Below, piece by piece: positions 11,289 to 23,689 of a DNA stretch of 64,000 bases. Both the position numbers and the translations under genes were made by a program. The notes beneath the pieces were generated by a model that did no database searches, was not told the DNA's origin, and was given only the letters and a program-made list of their open reading frames with translations. Source of the DNA: Caprimulgus europaeus (lineage: Eukaryota; Chordata; Aves; Caprimulgiformes; Caprimulgidae); assembly GCA_907165065.1 (NCBI GenBank), contig OU015540.1, positions 6,184,001-6,248,000 on the forward strand, in the 5' to 3' direction. Within the stretch, counting starts at the first letter, position 1, and each line of letters begins with the position of its first letter.

Positions 11289-14200
11289 GTCTCCACTTTT
11301 ACTGCTCTACTCTTGTCTTTCACAAACTCGTCTCCTTGATATTAGTTGGTTTTTTTCACAGCTTGTTCTTTTGTCTCTGTGTCCTCTTCTCCACTGTTGG
11401 TTTACTCTTCCTTCCCATGAACCCTCTCCTTCCCTGCCATAGCACTTACTCATCTGTCTCCCCGCTGCATATTACATTCTGCACACATATGTAGCACGAG
11501 ATGCCTGGCAGGCTTTTTTGTGCTTTCTGTCTTTGATCCATGGCTGGCAATCCCATCTGATGCCAGGAAGACATAGATCCAGGAGAACACATGATCTCCA
11601 AAGAGTAGAGAGTTTGTCAGGTCTTCAGGATAGGGGCTGCTTCCATTCATGAAAAATGTATTAAAATCTGACTGCTCTTAAAGGGTCGCAGCTCTGTCAT
11701 TTTTAATTGAAACATTCAGTTTGCCCACAATGAAGTGCTCCATCTTTCAAGCTGTGCCTCTTGCCAGATTTTTTTTTCCTTCTCTGTAATTCCTGCTGAA
11801 CTGCTCCTTCTGCTGTTTTCTGGCAGAACTCCTTATTGACTTAAAAGGGTTCTCCCCTTCCAGGCTTCATCCCATCCATTTTCCCTTTCAGCACCTGGGA
11901 GTCCTGAAAATGGCCTTTCCTCCTACCTGGCATTTTTCACCCAGAATACTTGCACCAGCGTAGACCTCAAGGCACACAGCTGATCTTTTCCTGCAGATCT
12001 GGGAGAATTAGACACCCAGCTCCTGTTGAGGTTTGGTGAGAGCTTAGTGCCTGCAGAAATGCCAGCAAGCCTGTCCGTTCTCTGGGGTGCCCATAACACT
12101 ATTAAGCATCTCCTGCAGATATCTGGGCACTGACAGGCAGATATGGGCTTCTTAATGTCCTCTAATAACTCTTATTTTCTTTCTGCTGCTAAGAGACCAC
12201 AAAGTGAATAAGGCAACATTTGCAACCAAAATTTAGCTTTGTAGACAGGCTCCTTCCTGGCACTTTCTGAGCAGCCCTTGGGTAGTACCCAGCGTTGTTA
12301 CAGCTCTGCTTAGGATGAAAACAAAGGAAAAAAATCCCACCTGCATACAAAAGCAGAGGTGCTGTGAGCCAGAAGGATAACTCAGCTGGAATGCATCCAG
12401 AAGACTGTACCTCAAGTGCCTGCCCTTACAATACACCCCACAAGGTGAAGCCCCGAGAATCCCAGTCAAAGTGAAGGCAAATGGATGTACTAAGGCAGTG
12501 GTGAGACCCAGAGCCTATAAAACACGGGAGCTGTGTCCATGGGGAACGTGGCAGTTATTGACTGTGCTGTCACATGGCATGGCCCTTTCCTTCCACAGTC
12601 AAGGCTGGTATCTGAATCACTTTGGATTTTAACCACAATTAAAGAGCTAATCAAGGTCAACAGCTCCTTTCAAATACAGTTTAGTACAAAATCCTAATGC
12701 AGGAATTACACAAATTGATATTGTCAATATAATGGATTCAAACCAATTGTGCTAAACAAGGTTGTATCAAGTCTGCTCTCTGTATTAGGTGAGGGCTAAT
12801 TCTGTCTAGCAGCAGTGGAGGAGAACAGAAAAACAGATACATCAAGTCTTCACAATTTGGATTTATTACTGAGATGGTTTTTACCCCTCTCGAATAATTC
12901 ATTAGTCTAAGAAAACAGTGCAGTTGGGAGGATTTGGTTCCATTCAGAAGGCAGAAGGTTCGAAATTGAACACATGCAATATATTGGTCTAATATATAGA
13001 AGATTCAAGAAAGGATCTGTGAAGAGAAATTATGAGCTTGGAAAGTAAGTCTGAGCAGCAGCCCTTTTTGAAAAAACATAGTGGTAAAGTCTCTGCTCAG
13101 GTAGCCAAATGTATTGCACTACTTGAGATATCCTAAAGTATCCAAGATACCAGGCATGGCTGGAAGATGTTATAAGAGACCTGCAGAAAACCCATGCTCT
13201 TCCAGCATGGCAGATACTGTAAAGCATCACAAATGACTGTAAGAGGTTTAACCCTCTCACATCAGGTGACATCTCAGCAGTGAAGATAGCCTCTTGTTTT
13301 ACTTTTCCTCTGAGGCACTTCAAGGTTTCACCAACACCAATCACTTTGACATCCCAGGTGGTCCCTCTCCAGTAAGTGTGAGCCTTTACTGCTCCCCATT
13401 AGCCATGGGGATTTAGAGACACATCAACCATCACTCAGTGAATCAGTGATGGACTTTTTTTTCTGTGTTGTTACCCACTCAGATTATAATATTTTTGCTG
13501 TGAAGAGATTTCTGGGAGGGCAGGTTGGTTTTTGTTTGTTTTTTTTTTTAGGTTGAAGTTAAAGACATCCCCCAAGTTGCAAGACCCAAGAAAACAGAAG
13601 GGCTTTCTCCAGGGAATGAGGGACACCCAGGTCTGCAGGGCACTGCTGTGTGGGAGTGGAGAGCTGCAGATGATGGAGCTCCTGGAGATGGGAAGGCTTC
13701 TGGTTCTATCCATGCAGCTGTCAGAGGAGCCCATGAGGACAGTCCTCGTGGTGCCCTTTCCTCTTGGCAGCACAAAAACAGCCCAATACCATGAGCAAAG
13801 GGGGAGACCACGCTGTGTTTTTTGCTATACATAGGGAAGAAACAAACCCCGTCCAAAGAGCTACTGGTGTGAAAGCATGTTGTTGAGGGTTGGCACCTGA
13901 TGAAGAATCAACCTACTTCAGGAGTTGAAGGTGGTGCCTTTACCCCTGCAGGTAACAGGGCATTAGATTCCATCTGAAAGTTTCTTCCCAAGACATGAAG
14001 CTTCTTTCTTTGAAGACATGAGCTACTTTCTGAAGTACATCATGGCATTGATTCCTCTCCTCAGGGGAAACGTGTGGAGTGACTCCAGCCCTTGCTGCCA
14101 TCCTCCAAGCTGCTTTGAGAGGGTGGGAGACAGTCAACCTTCCTGGGATCCGTGTGAAAGAAGCTAAATGGGAACATGAAGGTAGTAATGAAGTGGAAGC

Positions 14201-14394
14201 AGAGTAAGGAAAGCCTCACTGATGGATTATTAGGCACTGTCAAAGTTTCAGCAGAGTGGAAAACTTGGAGGCTGGAGTGAGTAGTAACCCATGAAAAATC
14301 ACCTCTTCCTTTTCCTGTTCATGGCAGGGCAGCGTGTCCAGATCAAAGCCACCCGTCACCACGCGGCCCCAGTCACACGATTTACGAGGCACTG

Positions 14395-14560
14395 GGGCAC
14401 CAGCCCATTAACAGCCCTGGTAATTCATTGCAAGGGCAACAGGAGGTGTAAATCCCCTCCCCTCCAAACTTACACATTTACCTAATTGTCCCCCAATTGC
14501 TGGATGTCCACATCAGAGGGGCTGATATTATGATCAAGGAGGGCCACAAGAGGTGCAACG
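14395..14560. promoter_or_regulatory. Candidate conserved non-coding element
   Basis: The sequence includes GGTAATTCATTG, ACCTAATTGTCC, CCAATTGCTGG and GATATTATGATC in non-repetitive text. Such AT cores with CCAAT-like elements fit an enhancer-type element. No coding potential was seen. The call is weak and based on appearance. Confidence 0.25.
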
Positions 14561-14569
14561 CGGAAGGAG

Positions 14570-17500
14570 AAGAGACAGAAGAGAGAGTCTGGGATGGTCA
14601 GCATGGGTGGGAGAGGCATGACCCAGGAGGCAGACCCTCTTTCATTTGCACCCATTAAGTAGCAGAAAATCTCATTGGTTTTAATTGCATTTTGACCTTC
14701 CGGAGCTCCTCTTGGCTGTTTCCCTTGGGATCAGAGTTGGAGAACGAGCATGCTTCGTGCACATGGGCAGCTGGGAGGCCTCTGCGTTTTTCAAGGTTTA
14801 TGAGATTTTGTGCTCTATGTGCATGACAGTCCCCGCTGCCAGAAGGTGGTTCAGAGGCCCAGCAACATCAAAATCATTTATGACAGCAGATAACACCATC
14901 TAAGGGGAGATACGAAGTCCTGACATGCTTTGGGACCTCAAGATCTAGCAGCCCCTAGGTGGATAACATTCACCTACCACTCCATCACTTTACTTGTGTA
15001 CTCAGGCATACTGTCTTCTCTTATGGTCATCTGTGACATGTCCACATGCAAAGAAAGCTTTGCAGCAAGAATATTCTTTGTTGTTCTTCAAAACCAACAA
15101 AAAATGTGTACTCTTTTATTTCCTTGTTTCTGGCTACTCTTTCCATTCACTCTCTTTCTCTCTGTTTTTATCTTCCTCCTAGTCTGCCAGGTCCCCTTTC
15201 CGATTTCCCATCACCATTTCTCATGTAGTGTTCTATTTTCCCTGCACTAGTGTCTTGCTGCTCTTTCATGCTTGGCTCTGGCTCTTTCTGACTTTCCAGA
15301 AGTCCCCTTCAGTTTGCTCTTCCCTGACTTCGTTCATATTTCTTGTGTTCCCTGTGTAAATGCTCAACTCTATAATGTTAGCTAATATTTGATATCAGAA
15401 AACTTAACTTCAGCTCTGTAAGTAGGTTTAAAACACCTATACATTTACAAGAAAACTCTGATGTGAGTTTTCCACTCCTACAATCTGTAGAATAGAGCTA
15501 AATCTTCATCAGAGGTGCCTGCCTGCCAGAGCAGTGGAGATAAATAGGTTCTGAAGCAGAAATGGGAGGCTCACCAGTAGTATTCAGTGAGATAATATGG
15601 CCAGATCAGTGGAGCATTTTCTTGCAAAAATCTTTCCATTTTCACTAAAAAATGGCCTTTATAAACAAACTCCACTACAGTTTTCTGTTTCACTTTTAAG
15701 TCACCACTCATGGTTTCTTTTTCAGGCAAAACTAGAAACAGATTTCCATGAGCAATTTCCCTCAGAAACCCATTTTCTTTTTCATACTCTGAAGTTCACA
15801 AGGAATACACCTAATTTCCCAACTGCTGCTTGCTGTGCACTTGACCCCATGGTTGCAGGAGCAGCAGATGTGCCTGCAAGACAGGAGAGCACTGGTTTGG
15901 CTCAACAGGGGACATGCCAGTGACCAGCTAAATGGTGCCGAGGACTGAGTGTTTCCTGTTCCTCCTCACAAAGCAAACACTGGCCCTTAAAGCATGACCA
16001 AGAATGAGAATCGGGCAATGATCTTTGGTTAAAACATAACCAGAAAGGGGGTGAATGGAGAGAAAGTGCAAATGAGAAGAGACTGGTCTAGCTGGGAGAA
16101 AAGGGCATTGTTAGGATAACAGATTGGAAGGAAAATCTCTGAGGTTTGGGTCCACAAATGCTTGTGACTCTTGAAAATGTGATTTAGGCACTTCAGTGTT
16201 TTTTAGGTGTAGGGACTTAATTTCTGGTTAAGAGGAAGGAACACAGAAAGGTAGCAATTCCATGAACTATCTGTAGTAGAAGAAAGGGCAGTTTAGGACA
16301 CTTTGCCAGTAATGACTTACTGGAAAGCAGATCTCAGCCTCACGTGCAGCTTCGCCAGTGTCCGTAAGTCTGGGAGGACACAAGAAGGAGATGAGGAGAG
16401 GTTTTGGTGGCTTGTCTGTGTTATTTTCCCAGAAATGAGCCTCATAAATGTTCTTGGATGTTGACATGAGAGTCACAGCCAATTTAGGACTCAGAGATAT
16501 GGTTCATTCCCACCTCTAAAGGCAGATGGCTCATCTTCACCAATCTGAAGGGAAGAGAAGGGATGAGATAAAGTCCTTCAGCAGACAGTGAGAAATGAAA
16601 CAGGGCCATGAGATGCCAAACCTTTGATATCTCACAGAAGATAAGTCCAGCGTGTGAAAGGGCAGAACCTCCACCAGGTCTTGCAACACATGTGAAATCC
16701 ATCAGGGTCACTGTTCCCATGGTGCTCTGTTGTCCAAGTCATAACACGACACCCTATGGGGAGGGAAAGTCGTTCTTTGGGCAGGGGGAAGAGCTATCTG
16801 TGCTTTTAAGAGGTTGGCTGGGAATTAAGAGAATACTTTATGGTGGTTGCACTCTGAATTTATAGTTTCCTCTTCTTGCTTTTTAATGTTCTCCTGCCAA
16901 ATTACCTACAGTTTGTCCCATAACTTCAAGCTGCCCTGTGGTCTGACATGTCCCAGCACCACCTGGGACACATGAAAGAATAAAAAACAAACAATCTGTC
17001 AAAGAAGAGAAGGGCTGCACTGCAAAATGTAGATTATTTTCTGGACCTAAACTCTAGTTGTCCAGACTCTTGGGTCAAGATTTCATAAATCTGCCTCCTC
17101 ATGATAGGGCAATGGTGACATTTAGATACAGATCAGAACTTTCTCATTTCAAAAGCGTGACTTGGGCACCACATTTTCAAGAAGCTTTTGGCTGTGAAGT
17201 TCTGTAAACATCTACTGCCTATTAACTAACCTCTCTGTCTTACCACTTAGAGGTCTGAGCTATTCTGCACACATCTGTTCTCAAGAGATCGAAGAAGAAA
17301 GTCCATCACCAGTATCTCCCAGAGCTTCAGAGCAAAGTAAGATGCCTGTTCTGACCACTTTGTTCTGGTACTTCCCATTGCCCTCCTGGAGAAGCTAAAA
17401 TCAGGTCACGGGTAGCTGCTAATGAAACTTCTGTTGAGAATCTGCCAGCTATTTGTTGCTTGGAGGTGAGTAGTTGTCCCAGAGTTAAGGGTTTAGGAAC

Positions 17501-19320
17501 CTATGTAAAATATTTTTGGAAACCTGGCCATATTCTGTGGATTCCTGGAAGCTTGGGTGACTTTTACAGAGCTGTCTAGGAAAAGCCAAAAACCAGGAGT
17601 GGACAGCCCACTTTCAGAAAGCAGGGAGAGATCTGGGAAACTTAGATGAGAAGGAGTCAGGTGTGCAATAGAAGAGGTGATCTAGTGTAAATGTGAGTGA
17701 CCACCCATGGTTGCATCATTTCAGTCACAACAGACCTCTGTCAAGGGTAAGCACAAACAGTACATTTGCAAGTGCCTGCTAAGATGACACTACAGCAAGC
17801 ATGACAGAGTCCCAGGGCATGAGCAACTCATGTTTTCCCCCTTTTCTGAGGATAAAAAGCCTTTCCTAGTCATAGATGCTCCTGTCCCAGTCTCTGTGCT
17901 ATTGTCTGGCCTTTAAAGCAGCCCCTCAAAATTAAGGTCATGTACTCCCAATGGAGAAAGTCTTCTGGTATTAGAGGAGAAGAGAAAATAAAGCCTTCTC
18001 CACAGATGGCACTGTTAACATGACCTTTGTTTCAGAGAGTTAGTAACGGTTTACAACTGCTTGTCTGTGTGTCCTGGGGTCTCCCTATGTCTTAATCTTC
18101 ATTAAGGTCTTTTCTTCCTCGATGTGTCCCTCTCTATCCCTCTGCAGCTGACCCATCTCTCCTTCCATCCCTGTCTCTTCCTGCTGGGAAGCACAGGAGC
18201 TGAGGCTGCCATGTGTAAGCATCCAGCAAGAGCAGTTCCCTGCCACATGTGTCTTCATCAGGAGCAGAAATGCAAACCCAGGGGTGGGAATGAGCTGCCT
18301 TTTCTCTTGACTGCCCTCCCCTATGCCGTGTTCCAGCAGCTCACATTGGTGGCTCTAAAACAATTAGGAGGTTTGAAGTTTCACACGCCCCAGCAGATAC
18401 AGACAGGACAACTCATCTGTTATTGCAGCCCCAGCGCACAACACTTTGTAATGATGTGGGGAATCCTGAACTTGGTAACCCCTCCTCAACCTTTGCCTGA
18501 ATGTAGGGTCATCTCCAATATCCGGGATGGATGCTGGTTGAGCTTGTGTACCAGACTCCTTCAGCTGCAGAGCAGGGAACCCAAGCATCCTGACACAGGG
18601 CATCACCTGCCAACTCGAGCATTAAACATTAATCCTGGTAGGACTTTCACTCCTCCATCTCCAAGGTAGAAGCAGATTAGGAATTTGATCTCCCAAGATT
18701 ACTGCATGAAAGATGCCTTTGAATAGGCTCCCTGTAATTTGTCCATCTCTTGGAGACTGCCAGTGTGGGTATCTGCAAAACCCACCAGAAACAGCAAGGG
18801 ACCACAGAAACTCCTCTCCAGGATTTTTCCTCCTCTGACCATGGGAAACAAGCACCCACCACGCTCAACATCAGTGTACGCAGTGTCCTACAGCACTTTT
18901 TGCTCCTTCCTCAAGTGCAGAGGGAGCAACGAGCCCAGGGAAATGGTGCCCCAGCCAGAGCCCTTTTCCCATTCCAAATTCCTGTCCTTGCAAGCTCTCT
19001 GCAATTTCAGACCATCACCATGGCCTTCACTCCACAGAGGTGCTGCAGACTGGTGGAAGGAGAAGTCCTTCCCTCACTGCCCACCACTTCATACCCAACA
19101 GTATCATGCTGTATCAAAGCAGCTAGTCATAAACCCTCCAACCTGTTTCTAGCACCTTGGTTTGGTCCTGCCACGCTGGAGGGAGTCAGCCCCTACCCGA
19201 AAAGCTCTTATGAAGCCAGGTCAGGCCGATTGTGGGGTCTCCCCAGCTCCTCTTATCGCTGTGGGTTGCTGTATGGGTGGAGAAACCCACTGGTTCCATC
19301 CCCGCTGTGCCTGGCAGGGA
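14570..19320. other. Intergenic sequence, no gene seen
   Basis: No supportable gene or RNA. A 181-codon frame (18124-18669) and a 194-codon frame (18750-19334), both plus strand, have a composition that tracks the local C- and A-rich text. They lack recognisable domains, and other frames in the same interval are also open. A TGTAAACATC string at 17205 resembles a miR-30 seed, but no hairpin surrounds it. Confidence 0.6.
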
Positions 19321-19334
19321 GGTGGTGGTGCTGA

Positions 19335-19520
19335 GTGTGATGTTGTTTAATTCGCGTTGCCGTTCTCCACCAGCAGCACCTCTCGCAGGGATTGCAGAGT
19401 AGCCAGCGTGCCGCGGTTGGTTTGAGCAGACAGATTTAATTAAGTTGCGATTTAATTACCTATCAGCATCCCTATTTAATAAAGCTCCAGAGGATTTTAA
19501 TTTTAAAAAAAATAATAATA
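19335..19520. promoter_or_regulatory. Candidate conserved enhancer-like element
   Basis: The left part holds several CpGs (GTTTAATTCGCGTTGCCG at 19346-19363, then GTGCCGCGGTTGG). The right part holds two homeodomain-type cores, GATTTAATTAAG and GATTTAATTACC, about 16 bases apart near 19434 and 19450. A short TAATAATAA run closes the block near 19510. Paired, evenly spaced TTTAATTA cores beside a CpG patch are the strongest enhancer-like signature in the left third of the window. Conservation was not tested. Confidence 0.45.
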
Positions 19521-19539
19521 AATGATATGGCCTGTCACA

Positions 19540-19810
19540 GAGCGGCAGTAACAGCACCCGGTCCAGGCAGGATGGCGTTGCGGGCAGTGTCCCTGCCCTG
19601 CGGGGACAAGGCAGCAGGAGGTGGCCAGGCTCTGGCAGAGCCTGCGGGAGCCGGCACAGATTGCAGGGGGGACCACAACCCGCCTTGGCAGCCGGCGCGA
19701 AGCCGCGTGCTTGGGGCTCACCTCTGAGCGCTCCTGCTCCCACCTCTGCTTGCTCATTTCGCCTCTTCTGTGCAGAGATTGAAAGGGACTGGCGAGCCCG
19801 CGCCTGCTGC
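19540..19810. promoter_or_regulatory. GC-rich CpG-enriched segment
   Basis: GC-rich text with clustered CpGs, densest at about 19690-19710 (CCGGCGCGAAGCCGCGTGC). It contains a short inverted repeat TGTCCC/GGGACA at 19588-19608. No coding frame is recognisable and there is no TATA box. It may be a small CpG island, part of the regulatory block immediately upstream, or simply GC-rich intergenic DNA. Confidence 0.35.
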
Positions 19811-19848
19811 CAACAGCCCCGTATTTTCCTGAATATGGTCCTTCATTT

Positions 19849-19862
19849 CTGCCATCTGCTGA
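19849..19862 (-). promoter_or_regulatory. CTCF-like binding motif, minus orientation
   Basis: The reverse complement TCAGCAGATGGCAG matches 13 of 14 positions of the CTCF core CCASYAGRKGGCRS; only the first base differs. It points leftward, toward the plus-oriented motif at 7021, so the two form a convergent pair. Occupancy cannot be judged from sequence. Confidence 0.45.
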
Positions 19863-19869
19863 AGCTTTC

Positions 19870-21045
19870 TGCCTATGATGGGAGGTTGACTCTCATGGTG
19901 GTTGACATCTCCCTGGTGTCCCTGTTAGACTGCAAAACCAAGGTGTGGATGCTGGTTAGGTTTACTGGTGGGGTTTTGAACATCCCAGAAGAGACCCAGT
20001 GGGTTATTTTAACCTGAAGTTTAGTTTTGACTCACTAAGCTGAAGTCAAAGTGCAGATGCCCAGCTCTGTGTGATGATCAGAGCCATCAGGATTTGGTGA
20101 GGTCTGGAGAAGACACTTTGCTATGGCTCATCTGTGAGCAGTAGGTTAAGATGTTAGCTAGTGGCCATGCCCAGAGTCTGGAGGAGTTTCCACCAAAGAA
20201 GATATTCATCCACTTCGGCTCTTTCATCACTACCTTTTTCCAAGCTCCTCCCAGTCTCACTAACTTGCACACAACGTTCATCTCACTGTTTTGCTGAGGA
20301 TGTTTCCTAAGGGTTCAATTGTGCTTGAGGTTTTATTTCTTTTGGGCCAGAGCCAGCCCTGTGGCAAACAGACATGGTCGTTATCCTGGGGTGAGGCTCA
20401 CCAGCTTTACATGAGCTCGGACACTGGCCGGGGACCTTCTGGTCTTTGTCACCAACGGGGATGGATTTCTTGTTCTGCCATCTGTGTTCATCCTGCTTTC
20501 TGTTTTAGAGCTTTTCTTTAACAGAGACTCACCCAGGACCTCTGTGTCTTGCAGAGCCCCACTGCATCTCCCCACTGAGGAGGATGTGTCGACACCAAGT
20601 TTAGCACTTCTTGAACTATGATAACTGTAAACACATCATAAAGGAAACAGTGTTTTTAAACAAGAAAAATGAAGGAAAGCCCAAACCTTTCCCTAGTCAC
20701 CAGCATCAGACCTGAAAAGATCTAGCCTGAGCTCTGAAATACCTCCAAGGGGAACATATATCCATATGTGCTTCCCACCTGTGCCTGGGACATCACATAT
20801 GGCTTCCTCAGCTCTTGCTCTGGCTTCTAAAAGACATCTAGATTTGGGGCACTCACTTTTAGACACCCCTCAGTTAGGCATAGTGAGTCTCCTCCCTCCA
20901 TTCCTCCCAAAAAGCCACATTCCAGTGGGAATAACAGCCAAGGCAGAGAGAAACAGACCTTGATATTTCTATTGTTTCATGGTGCCAGTGCCTGTCCTGA
21001 GACCCCAGGCCTGACAGATTGACATAACAGGTTAATAAGTGCTTT
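19870..21045. other. Intergenic sequence, no gene seen
   Basis: Ordinary mixed composition with no recognised gene, RNA or repeat. Frames of 60-80 codons show no protein character. Confidence 0.6.
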
Positions 21046-21049
21046 CCAC

Positions 21050-21265
21050 TTCTCCTAAAGGCTAATTAAATATTAATCCACTTGGTGAGGTCAGCAAAAA
21101 TAACAAACAATTGGCAGAGTGAAATTCGTTTAATTAATTCTCCTGTGGAGGTTTTTCGAGCATCTTCCTCCCCTGACACACTGCTGCCTCGGCTGTGGTA
21201 ACCTACAGTGAAATCAGGCCTTATTGGTTCTGGGTCTGCTTTTCTCAGATATTTAATTTTTCTTC
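21050..21265. promoter_or_regulatory. Candidate conserved non-coding element
   Basis: GGCTAATTAAATATTAATCC (21060-21079) and GTTTAATTAATTCTCC (about 21129) are homeodomain-type cores. Between them are a GGTCAGCAAAAATAACAAACAATTGG stretch, with possible FOX/SOX-like sites, and little low-complexity sequence. This fits a developmental enhancer by appearance. Alignment to another bird or to a mammal would decide. Confidence 0.4.
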
Positions 21266-21288
21266 TTTTTTGTTGTTGTTGTTTTTTT
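21266..21288. repeat. T-rich / (TTG)n microsatellite
   Basis: About four TTG units follow a short T run, and a T7 run ending in AG comes after them. Low-complexity slippage sequence; the AG end resembles a splice acceptor but no exon is evident. Confidence 0.7.
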
Positions 21289-21289
21289 A

Positions 21290-23020
21290 GTTTCTGAATG
21301 CTTATCAGGTATTGCCCAGGGCCCTAAGCACAGAGATGAGAGGAAAAGAGAAAGAAGGGAATGAAGAATTGGGGTGCAAAGATGAGGAAAAAGAGGTGGA
21401 CAAGGTCTTCTTAGAAGATTTGACCTTCAGACGTCAAAGGCATGAGATGCTCTCAGTCTTTGCAAAATGAAACTCAGGCAGTTTTTTGATATTAATTTTA
21501 TTGCTGGAAATATCAAGAAATTGGTATCTTTCATATTTCTAGACCAAAACTCCTTGCAGAGACCAATGGGATCTGATAGCAATCAGGCTGCCAGTGGAAG
21601 TAGCTGTCCCACCATGATCTCAATTACCTGTGTGTGGATTAGTGGCTTCTGTGACAAATAGGTGCATTTTGCAAGTAAAAGCACCAGCAAATCCAGACCG
21701 TGCAGGGACTCAGCCCTGGTACCCACAATGGCATCCCCAGCGCCCTGTACCCTCCAGTACTCCCAGGCCAAGCTGTTCATCTCTTGCTTCCTTGTCACCC
21801 TCTCCAGGAGGTAGGGGAGAACCTCTGTGCCTTTGGGTGCTGTGAGCACTCACAGCTTCTGAACCTCTTCATGCAGCCACACGCTTGAGCATCTTTTCTC
21901 CTCTCACTATCAGTTCCCTTAAGGTTAACAACAAAAGAATACTTTGAACATCATTTTTGGTGACTGGACTGGTCTTTCACCAGAACAAGTTCACTTCCAG
22001 TGTAACAAAATTCATCTGACTGACGATCCCTATTCTAACAGTCCTACAGCAAGACTCCTTTTGCTTTGGTAAAATCTCCATTAAAACACATCCTTGCATG
22101 GCAGAGGATGACAAGGGTTGTTCTGGGGGTGGTGCTCTTGCTGTCTTCTGTGCCCACCATCCTTATTGTGAGCATGTAACTGGCTTGCTCAGTGTTACTC
22201 TACTCACTTCTAAAGAAACTCCCTAGAAGTGCTGCCTGTTGGTGTCCAGTTCAGTTTTGAACATTTCTGGATGTGCATCTCGCTGTACTCAAGCAATGAA
22301 CACTGCATTTGTGTTCGTGTGCTCATCCCTCCACACCACAACTGATGGAGACACAGCAGCTGGAAACAGGCAAGGAAGACTGGGAATTTCTTCTGTCTCT
22401 GCTAGAGGACAGACCCATTACAGGAATAATTTCTTGAGTGACCCCTGTCTCCTCTGCCACAGCCTTGTGTTGCAGCATGCCCTGCATGCTGAGCAGGAGC
22501 ACAGTGCTTGGGGCATCTGTCGCTGCAGAAATCGCACAGTGAGTGCCCCTTAGTTTTGGTAGGGATGACGTGGAGTACAAGAGGGGCAAGTCATCTCAGC
22601 CTTTAGATGCCTTTCTCACAGCTGTAATCTTGGGAACAAGAAGGAAAGGGGTGATGCAGAAGACAAAACAACTGGGGAGCAATGACCAACTTCAAGAAGG
22701 AAAGCGGAGCCTATTTGCCTCCAAAATGCACTCTTAGAAACAAATAACAGAAACCTCCCAGGGAAGGGGATTCAGAAAAAAACGTCTTCGTACACAGGGA
22801 TTGCACTGGGTCTGTCTCCAGCTATTTCTCTCAGCACCTGCATGTCTGCAGGATGGGTGTCCCCGTGGACACTCCATGGCCGAGTTCCCTGCTCCCTGAA
22901 CTGCAGCCCAAGCTCAACTTTCAGCATGACAGGGGAAGTGTCTTTGGGCATGGAGCCTTCCAGGCATCAGCCCAGACTTGGAGAGAACTGAAGGAGGCTG
23001 AGGAAACTTTCTCGAGGTTA
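21290..23020. other. Intergenic sequence, no gene seen
   Basis: No gene, RNA or clear repeat supported. A stretch at about 21301-21400 recalls the 3' region of old L2/MIR elements only vaguely, too weakly to annotate. A 7-bp inverted repeat CAGCATG/CATGCTG lies near 22473-22491. Confidence 0.55.
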
Positions 23021-23205
23021 CTGCTTGGATTCCACATTAATTTTTTATTTATCTGAAAGTGGCACTGGAAGGGTTTTCAAAGTGCATCTAAAGTAATTAG
23101 GCGCTCCTGCTGATGGATTGCACTGGAGAGACATGTGGATTATTTATTACAAAGTCACTTGCTGGAAAGGTTAGAGGCTGAGAAGTAATTATTTTTTCCT
23201 TTTCT

Positions 23206-23206
<1 letters not shown>

Positions 23207-23240
<34 letters not shown>

Positions 23241-23250
23241 TTTTTTTTTT
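23207..23250 (+). repeat. (CT)13 microsatellite fused to a T19 run
   Basis: Thirteen CT units (23207-23232) run directly into about 19 thymines (23232-23250). The whole 44-bp tract, with the T/C-rich lead-in from 23192, is homopyrimidine on the plus strand, so it is polymorphism-prone and could form a triplex. It sits just right of AT-rich text at 23030-23190 that might itself be an enhancer-like element. Confidence 0.95.
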
Positions 23251-23689
23251 AAGTGGAAGAATCAGCAGGGGACAGCAGCTAAAGTTCCTCTGTGAAATAT
23301 TCCCTCCTGGCTAAGTCCCCCTTTAGTCCCTTCTCTTGTGGTGGAAATGGGTCAAGCCTTCCCAGGGAGGACATAAAACATGAGCTCATGAAGCCTCCAC
23401 TGCTGGAAGTGTGTTTTGGGTTGAGATCCCTGCCCAGCACCAACCTTTCTGCAGCAGGGACACTTAGGGGTTCCCTACTCTTTGACCTCAATGTGACATA
23501 CCTGCAGCCAGGGTCAGCTTTTTGGGCTGCCTGGCTCACCTAAACAAGCCCACAAATATAGTGAGGATGGCCGGTTCACATGGCGTGTCTGGCACGCGTC
23601 TGGTGGATGTTTTCAGGAATACCAGGAGGATTCAACGCTTCCAACAACCTCAGCTGCCTCCTCCTCTCCTGCCTTGTAATCTTCGTCTA

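Larger units (their letters stand above)
7630..14370. other. Intergenic sequence, no gene seen
   Basis: No supportable gene. From about 8450 to 11190 the sequence is markedly AT-rich, with many short A and T runs. A pyrimidine-rich tract with a minus-strand G4 pattern lies at 11264-11288. A T11 run at 13539-13549 ends in AG and would score as a splice acceptor, but no exon with protein or structural character follows. TATAAAA at 12516-12522 has no CpG or factor-site context. Confidence 0.6.

Noticed and set aside
12516-12522. TATAAAA box
   Set aside because: No CpG enrichment, no flanking factor-site cluster and no transcript-like feature downstream.
13539-13834. Polypyrimidine run ending in AG followed by an open frame, like a splice acceptor plus exon
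   Set aside because: T runs ending in AG are frequent in AT-rich DNA. The following frame shows no recognisable protein and no partner exons were found.
17205-17216. TGTAAACATC, resembling the miR-30 seed
   Set aside because: The rest of the mature sequence does not match, and no flanking complementary arm forms a precursor hairpin.
18124-19334. 181- and 194-codon plus-strand ORFs
   Set aside because: Other frames in the same interval are also open. No recognisable domain, and no splice or start context that I trust.
21301-21420. Possible L2/MIR 3' remnant
   Set aside because: Resemblance is limited to scattered short words in purine-rich text; too weak to annotate.
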